Shown in pieces: positions 57,808-64,000 of a stretch of DNA of 64,000 nucleotides; within the stretch, counting starts at the first letter, position 1, and every line of letters begins with the position of its first letter. Source of the DNA: Symbiodinium natans (taxonomy: Eukaryota; Sar; Dinophyceae; Suessiales; Symbiodiniaceae); contig CAJNDS010000443.1 in assembly GCA_905221605.1 (NCBI GenBank), forward strand, positions 1 through 64,000, given 5' to 3'. Under the pieces are notes generated by a model. That model saw only the letters and a program-made list of their open reading frames with translations, had not been told where the DNA came from and did not search any database. The position numbers and the translations under genes are program-made.

Positions 57808-58868
57808 CTGTCCGGTTCAGTCCGTGCAGCCCGTCCCAGACGCCAACTAGACAACCACCACCTTTCCATGAACCGAAAGGCACACTCTCCGCAGAAGTGA
57901 ATGAACTTTACGCACAATCCTGATGTGCACGCATGCTGTCGACACGGCTGCCACTACACGGCGTACGTGGCATGCCACCTTCCAGAACCAACAAAAGAAA
58001 CACACCAACAGATTCATGCCTAACAGAACCATGCCCACCAGCCTCACCCGTGACGATCGTCGAAAAGCTTGGGCAGAAGGTTAAAGCAGATACCATGGAC
58101 CTTAGACAGATGCTAACCAACGATGCCATCGGTGTTTCTTGAACCGTTAAGCCAAACAGCCAAACTAAAACAGCTCTGCTCAACCAGACAAATCTACTTC
58201 ACTAAGCTGCTCTGCTGCTCAACAATGCAGAGCTCACACCAAACTACATCCTGCGAAGAACTGGCATCAAGCTGCGACATTTCCCCGGCGCGCACCAGCT
58301 CGCTCTCACAAAACCGCGCTGTTTCATATGACTCTACAGGAGCCCACACCACATTCTTGCTCTGCACTGGTGACCACTGGTGCACTCTACCTTCTCATGT
58401 GTTTTGACTAATTGTTTATGCCGTTGCTATGCTGGGACGTGCAGGTAGCCTTGAAACTGTAACTTGCCCGGTAGAGGTGAGGAAATCATCAACGCGTGTA
58501 GAAGCACGACGTCAGAACAGGGGCTTGATCTCCGAGTTGAACTTACCTCAGTCAGCATCGGCACCATGCATATACGGCGAGCAATTCAACTTGGACCCCA
58601 TACGCACGTGAACGCCCACGTGACTTCTCGTTCTTCCCTCACGCCATCAAGGGCTTGTAGCTGCAGCGCATGTCTCGTTCAAAAAGGTGTCGCGGGACTT
58701 GCACAGAATTATGACGAGACTCTCTCTTCGTAGGAAGTCATCGAAATCTGCCTGCGATGCACCCAGCAGATGCACACGCATTGCACAGTACAGGATGACA
58801 GGCACCAAGAAAGATCAAGATCGGGCTGGACCAGCAACAGCTCCGGCACGGAGGTGCACATGTCCCAC

Positions 58869-61262
58869 CTGCCGTCGTACTTTCGATGGCCCATTGCCCT
58901 CATGATCTTCGTGGCATCATCGGTCGTGGCGCACTGCAAGTACACATCACCTTGACACAAGCTCACGCAGACAGCTGAATTTCAGCAGAAAAGGTTGATA
59001 AAAGGCAACTTTAGGCGTATAGCCTCCGGATGAGTACGACCCTAAGCAATGAGCGAACATGTTGCGACTTGTCTGAACTACGACATAGAGATGCTTAGCC
59101 TGCCATGCGATCTCCAAAACATCGCTACATCGCTCATCAACCAATGACTTCAGCGCTTGGCGCATGATCAATCAAACCTGTGCAAAATCATTTCTATTTT
59201 CATCAGAGGCCTGTTTGAAGCACACCCCAGACCCCCAACAAATCATTAACAAAGAAGCACCCAGCTTCATGCTGCATCCATCCTTGCTACTTCTGTACGC
59301 CCAGCCTCAGAAACCTTAGGCAAAAGAGAACGTCGCACGAAAGCACAGCAAATGTCATGAGAAGCCCCAAGGCGACCATCGGAACACCCAAACTCCTCAG
59401 TTCCCCGGCCTGGCTTCAGCGTGGCGTTGCCACTGGCATGTGCAGGCTTCACGATGGCCACCTAAGCGGCAAAAGGCAAAGCCAACAGGCCCTGGCAAAA
59501 GATTGGCGAGCGCCCCCCTGGAGTCTGTTGAGTCTGAATCCTAAATGCAGCTGGGGAGCCATGACGAGCTTGCCATGGGCCCCGCAGCCCTCCGACATGT
59601 CCTCCTTGACATCGTTGTAGTCATCCTCGTGCGCCAGGCTCTGGCTCTGGGTGCTCTTCTGGATTTCCGAGAGAAACCAACTAAAGCAAGAGCCTCTGTC
59701 GTCTTCTCATCCACCTTCAGGATCTCGTCGATCCGGATAATGGGGCTGGTGGCGCTCACCTGCCGAAATGCATAAATAAAGCAGTTCGGCCAGACAATTT
59801 GTTAGAGTTATGATGAGAAGCTCCGCACAGCTGACGCAGTGCAGAACTGCTTCGGATGCGGGTGCTCAGCTGCCAGGCATTGCAAGGTTCAAGGCCTGCG
59901 CGCTGGGCAGCGCCAGCATGCTGGCCTGCTGCCCTGCAAGGTGGTTGATGGCCAAGCTTGCGCTTCAGCATCCGGGCCGTTCAAGGTCGGATCAAGGTCG
60001 GAATACGAGGCTCGTTGATACATAGAAGAAGTGGTAGCTACCCGGCGTTAGGGCCTGAGGCCCGGACTGGCGCCCCGGTGGGGGGAGGAAAAAGGGTGTG
60101 ATTCCGGCCCCAACAATTGGGTTCCCCATCCTTAAAACCCTTACAGATCAGCTTACGTAGAATCTGAGATGAAGCCTCTCCCTCAATGCTTCCAGCATTT
60201 GATACGTACCTTTAAAATGTCAGCTGCACTCAGAGCAAAGGCGGCAAAGTATCGCTATGCAGTTACACGGCCTGGAACCTGCATGCCCACGGGCACACCA
60301 CCGATCATGCCCAGCGGACTGACCTGGGAGTCGCACTAGGGTCAGACGGTCTCACGTCAGGTTGCAGTTTGCAGAGCATGCAGAGCGGCTCGCAAGCAGC
60401 CACTCTGCACACTCGGCGCCATGCAGCATCGTTGGGCCGCTTGATGGAAACGGGCACTCCTGCCAAAGACTCTCGAAGACTAAGAGTCCAAGCCCGAAGT
60501 CCTCACTCAGACGGCCCCGTAGATGTGTTCATCAATGTTCATCATGTCCGGTTGGTAATCGTACGCATTGCCGCTTACAACATCCCAGCCTAGGACCAGC
60601 ATGCCATCCAGCTGAAGGGCGCGCTCTGTCTCCTTGACCACGAAGCATATGCTCAAAGAAACTAAGAACCAATCTGTACGTGCGAAGGCCCTGGTCTCAC
60701 TCATATTTTTTTGCCCTGCCTCTTGCGATGCAACCTCGCAAAAGCCGTAGTTGGCACCCTTGTCACGGGCGAACCAGACGTGCAGCACCTCAACACCCGG
60801 CCCTTGTCAGAAAGTCAGTGTTGGCACAGATGGCAAGCTGACCCTTGCGGCAAGATAAGCCACAGGCGGGGTTCTGATTCGGGTCATTGCACATGCCGCG
60901 ATCGCGCATCGTCTCGTACAGCTGCTTCGAGAAAGAGTCCTGAGGATCATGGCACGTGAAGGCTGGGCGCTTCGAGGTTGACCATAGCTTCAAAGAGGTT
61001 CTTGAGAATTACACAATCAGAAAAGAAGATCTTAGAACAGCTTGCCCATCTTGGGGAGTGCCCTTCTCGGCTCTCCGCGCCTCGGTGACACCCAGGTGAT
61101 AGGGAAGATTGCCTCAGCGCTTGCGAGACTTTGCTTTCCGACTTTGCTGTGGTCTTGGCCGATGACTTCGTGTGGGCGCTGTCTTGTTGGCTTCTCGCGG
61201 TTGTCCATTGAGGCCAGGACCCAGGTAAAGACGACGATTCTTGCGGGATGCATTGACGTCGT
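58869..61262 (-). CDS. U2AF large-subunit-like splicing factor (RRM protein), multi-exon
   Basis: Binds the 3' splice site region of introns in the nucleus. RRM1: an exon ending near 61,226 (NASRKNRRLYLG, strand 1), 60939-60868 (DSFSKQLYETMRDRGMCNDP), 60788-60720 (VLHVWFARDKGANYGFCEV) and 60632 to about 60,515 (ETERALQLDGMLVLGW, then AYDYQPD). Joined, NP-VLHVWF, KGANYGF and LDG...DYQP align with U2AF2 RRM1. Linker exons near 60,323 (VSPLGMIGGVPVGMQVP) and 59,937 (MLALPSAQALNLAM). C-terminal UHM-type RRM: 59759-59715 (SPIIRIDEILK), from about 59,658 (EDDYNDVKEDMSEGCG) and 58950-58869 (GDVYLQCATTDDATKIMRAM, then GHRKYDGR, where R-K-Y matches the UHM R-x-F loop). Introns at 60867 and 60719 use GC donors and keep phase. 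RRM2, the RS region and both ends were not found. Confidence 0.82.
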
Positions 61263-61767
61263 TTGCAATGCCTGGACCGCACTGTGCACGGTCGAACACA
61301 GAAAGCAGGGACCAATCAAAACAACACCGAACACGTGCAGGAACATGCGGAAAGGTGTTCTAGATGCGCACTTGCCACCACATTTATCACTTCTTGCTTG
61401 CACGATGTTGTTGTGCACGTCTAACAAACAGCCTCTAAGGATTGACAGTTGGCCTAGTTCAAGTGCAACAGACTACAGCATCCATCCCCGTGTAGCAGCG
61501 CAGGATGCATGAAGCTGATTATTGTACTTGCTGTGTCCTTGCAGTCGGTGAGCTCAAGCCCACCCCCCCGCCTGTGTCTGCTCGTGGCACCCACTGGAAA
61601 CCATCCCAGAACATACCTCAGGTATTGAGAGACATGCCTTGCATCCGCATGTCCAATGTGAAACAGATAGCGATAGAAGACTAGTCGATTTGATGGAGCG
61701 CTCATCTGCATTTTGGAAATGATACCTTCGCCACCTTCGCCATGCAACCGCGACATGGCTTGTAAAC

Positions 61768-61880
61768 CTGAAGGTTTCCTGCCAAGTGTCTCTGTCCTCC
61801 CACGCCACCTTCACCCGCCTGTCCAAGTGTCTGCTCTTCGGCAGCTGATGGAAGTCAGCGGCTAAGCACGGAAAGGAAGC
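61768..61880 (-). CDS. Candidate exon, unrecognised
   Basis: 113-nt exon with CAG|G acceptor and CAG|GT donor: DFHQLPKSRHLDRRVKVAWE, then DRDTWQETFR. It lies 0.5 kb upstream of the U2AF-like exons on the same strand and could be its 5' part or belong to another gene. Strongly charged; no family assigned. Confidence 0.5.
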
Positions 61881-62604
61881 CTGAACGATTCCGATCGCAG
61901 CTGTTGCCACCTACCCTTGTGCCTTTCTGTTCTTGTTCACGACTTGCTGCTGCTGCTTTCGTCGGCGCTTCTCACGCCTGAGAAAGCTGACTGAGCAGTT
62001 GAACTGAAAGGGGACATCTTTCGAACTGGCAGCGACTACGGCTCTTTGATCCTTACGTTTTGAAGCCTGAGGCTAGACGCAACATCTAGACTTGCCCCTG
62101 ACAGCAATGCAGGGCTGCTTTGTCGTTCAGCGTGCACCTCCGGTCTTCTCAGTAGTGGCTCAGAGGATCTTTCAAGGGCAGCATGGACGCCATCCGCTAT
62201 CGCTGCGGATGCCTCGTGAACCATCCTCACGCTTGCACGCATTTTGCGTTCCAAGCATATGCAAAAACGTATCAGCATCGATGAACTATAGGCTCACCGC
62301 CCATCTGCATGATAATGACCTCGAAATCACAGGATGTCACGGGGCGCTGCCTCTCCTTATTGAGCCGTCGAGCTTCGCACGCTGCATCCCCGGTCTGGCC
62401 ATTTGCATCATGTCTTTTGCTTTTGTTGTCTGCAGACCGGGGCCGGAGCGATAGATTGAAAGAAAATTGCGAACATAGTCTGAACTAGTGCCATGGCAAT
62501 AGCTGCACAAAAGCGGGACCTGGCTTGGGAGGGCGGCTCAATCTTCTGGTCTGAGGGTCTGAGGGTCCACTGGTACTGGCCCAGGGTTCCCAGCTTTCCA
62601 CCAT

Positions 62605-62653
62605 CAGCACCTAGCCGGGACCTAGCCCGGAACCTAACCGGGACCTAGCCGTG
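62605..62653. repeat. Tandem CCGGGACCTAG repeat
   Basis: Four 11-12 bp copies of CCGGGACCTAG with small changes (CCCGGAACCTAA). Confidence 0.85.
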
Positions 62654-62659
62654 CGCGCT

Positions 62660-63360
62660 CAGAACACCTTGGCCTGCCGATGCAGACTTGCGAGCCTCTG
62701 CGGTCGGACTTGCAACACGGGGAGGGCATGGTTTTGGCTGGCTCTTTTGTTCTTCCTTGGGTACATTGAGAGTTGCCGTACTAGCTGAGAGGGTTCAGCA
62801 CCAATCGTCAGCGTTGGAAACCTCGGGCTGTCCAGTTCTACCTGCATGTTCGTCTTTTCGAAGAAGGCTGACTCCAACAAGCACAGATGTTGCCGAGTGA
62901 ACATGCTCCTGGCACTTTCCAGTCCGAGCTGCAGCACGGCGCTCATGCAAAGGCCCAGCAGCTGCGGACGGCTTGCTGCTCGAGGAGCTCGAAGCGTCCT
63001 CGAACCGAGCACCCACCCCTGCCTAATCGCAAGTGACGGCGAACCCCAGCAAGTTGGCACTGGCAGGTTGTGGCCGAGCCGCCGATGCTTCAAAAGATGC
63101 GCGCTTCGCAGCAGAGATTGGCACGGCCTGCGCAAAAGACTTGCTGGAGCTAACTCTGTCAAGTCTCCGCGAGGACTGGTGACTTCCGAGAAGCAAGATG
63201 CTGACCCGAGACATCCCGAGACCCTCAGCAAGGATGGTTCTTGGTTGCACTTGGGCCCCGGCATGTTCGGAGCTCAGCACCTGTCTTGTTGACCACTTCA
63301 CTCTTGGCTGAGCACTCTCAGAGTCATTGCAGTCACATAAGTCATGCAGCAGCTGCACAC
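62660..63360 (-). other. Open minus-strand frames, possible exons
   Basis: Three minus-strand frames overlap. The parts that read best are SSSKSFAQAVPISAAKRASF (about 63,160-63,090), FEDASSSSSSKPSAAAGPLH (about 63,000-62,930) and the end RPQRLASLHRQAKVF with a stop near 62,660. The choice of frame is uncertain. Confidence 0.35.
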
Positions 63361-63573
63361 GACATAGCTTTGCAAAACAACTTGCTCCCCTTCCCTGAAG
63401 ACCCAGTTCCCAAGCTTAGGTGGGCCTCTGGCGCTTTTGTATCTGCCTGCAGAGCTGCCTGGCGCTTCTTGACACACGTCGCTCGTATCGCACGATCCTA
63501 CCCCAATTGAAAGCTCTGCAAAGGTTACGCTTAAGGTTAACTGTTTAACTGCTTCAGGCAGGTGCATGTGTCA

Positions 63574-63759
63574 TGTCGAGAAGGGCTTGGCAAGCAACGC
63601 GCACAACAACGCCATGTGAGCGCCGGGCAGACGTATGGCTTTGAGATCTTTGAGGCAGTCTGATTCTTCTGTTAACCCGGCCTTGACGCTCGAATTTGCC
63701 TTGGAGATCAAGGAGATGTTCGATTCGGCCTGGTTGGAGGCACTTGATCTGGACTGAGC
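63574..63759 (-). CDS. Candidate terminal exon, unrecognised
   Basis: AG|G acceptor at 63760, then AQSRSSASNQAESNISLISK, ESDCLKDLKAIRLPGAHMAL and LCALLAKPFST with TGA at 63576-63574. Helical and polar. It may be the last exon of a gene that continues beyond the right edge of the window. Confidence 0.4.
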
Positions 63760-64000
63760 CTGTAAGACCTGGCCCCAGCCCCATGCGTCTTCTTGTCCAG
63801 AGCCCGTCCTGCTGGCGCTCCAGGGAGACTCGCCTAGCAGCGAAAAGCGGCACCGCCTGGGCAGCCACACCACAGACACGGCACAAGCCTAAGTCAATGC
63901 GGCTATGGTGTAACGGGGCGCATCGTGATGCAAGAGGTGTCCACTGAGCCCGCCTTAGGTGCATCGCTCGCTGCGGCGTTCCCCTCTGCACCGGGCTCCT

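Noticed and set aside
1-64000. CRISPR arrays, tRNA and rRNA genes, bacterial promoters and terminators
   Set aside because: No spaced direct repeats, cloverleaf candidates or rRNA signatures were seen, and the window is clearly eukaryotic.

Overview
The window looks like nuclear DNA of a dinoflagellate, most like the Suessiales/Symbiodiniaceae type. The evidence is: many small exons cut by short introns (about 56-310 nt where I could trace them); 5' splice sites that are GT, GC or GA while 3' sites are almost always AG followed by G; almost all recognisable coding sequence on one strand; tracts of plant-type telomere repeat (CCCTAAA) inside the sequence; and a LINE tail that I recognise from dinoflagellate genomes. 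There is no bacterial-style gene packing, and most long open frames are non-coding shadows.

Layout, left to right. 1-5 kb: no gene I can support. 5.4-14.6 kb (minus): two halves of a UDP-glycosyltransferase. The N-terminal half is at 14.6-13.4 kb and the C-terminal half at 7.7-5.4 kb. The gap between them holds an intronless nuclease-like ORF (12.5-13.2 kb), a TTTAGGG tract, a 2.2-kb C-rich block, an AT-rich island and a CCCTAAA tract. 16.3-18.2 kb (minus): a modular CCHC zinc-knuckle / Gly-Lys-rich protein. 18.2-29.1 kb: scattered candidate exons only. 29.2-32.6 kb (minus): a complete 18-exon secreted trefoil-GH15 glucoamylase, the best-resolved gene. 33.3-33.9 kb: coiled-coil exons. 36-37.3 kb: a DUF1279-like candidate and a separate 3' exon. 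40.9-41.8 kb: an unrecognised gene. 42.9-44.2 kb (plus): a 5'-truncated LINE tail with one in-frame stop. 45.3-57.8 kb: several unrecognised minus-strand genes, one with a signal peptide. 58.9-61.3 kb: a U2AF large-subunit-like splicing factor. 61.8-63.8 kb: further minus-strand exons.

The genes do not form one pathway. Glucoamylase (extracellular glucan breakdown) and UDP-glycosyltransferase (conjugation of small molecules) both act on carbohydrates, and the U2AF-like protein would recognise the 3' splice sites that are so uniform here. The most notable signal is the splice-site system: in the glucoamylase gene all 17 introns can be placed with consistent reading phase, and they use 7 GT, 5 GC, 4 GA and 1 ambiguous donor, 16 of the 17 acceptors being AG|G. 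Exon coordinates were read by eye and should be confirmed with RNA data.
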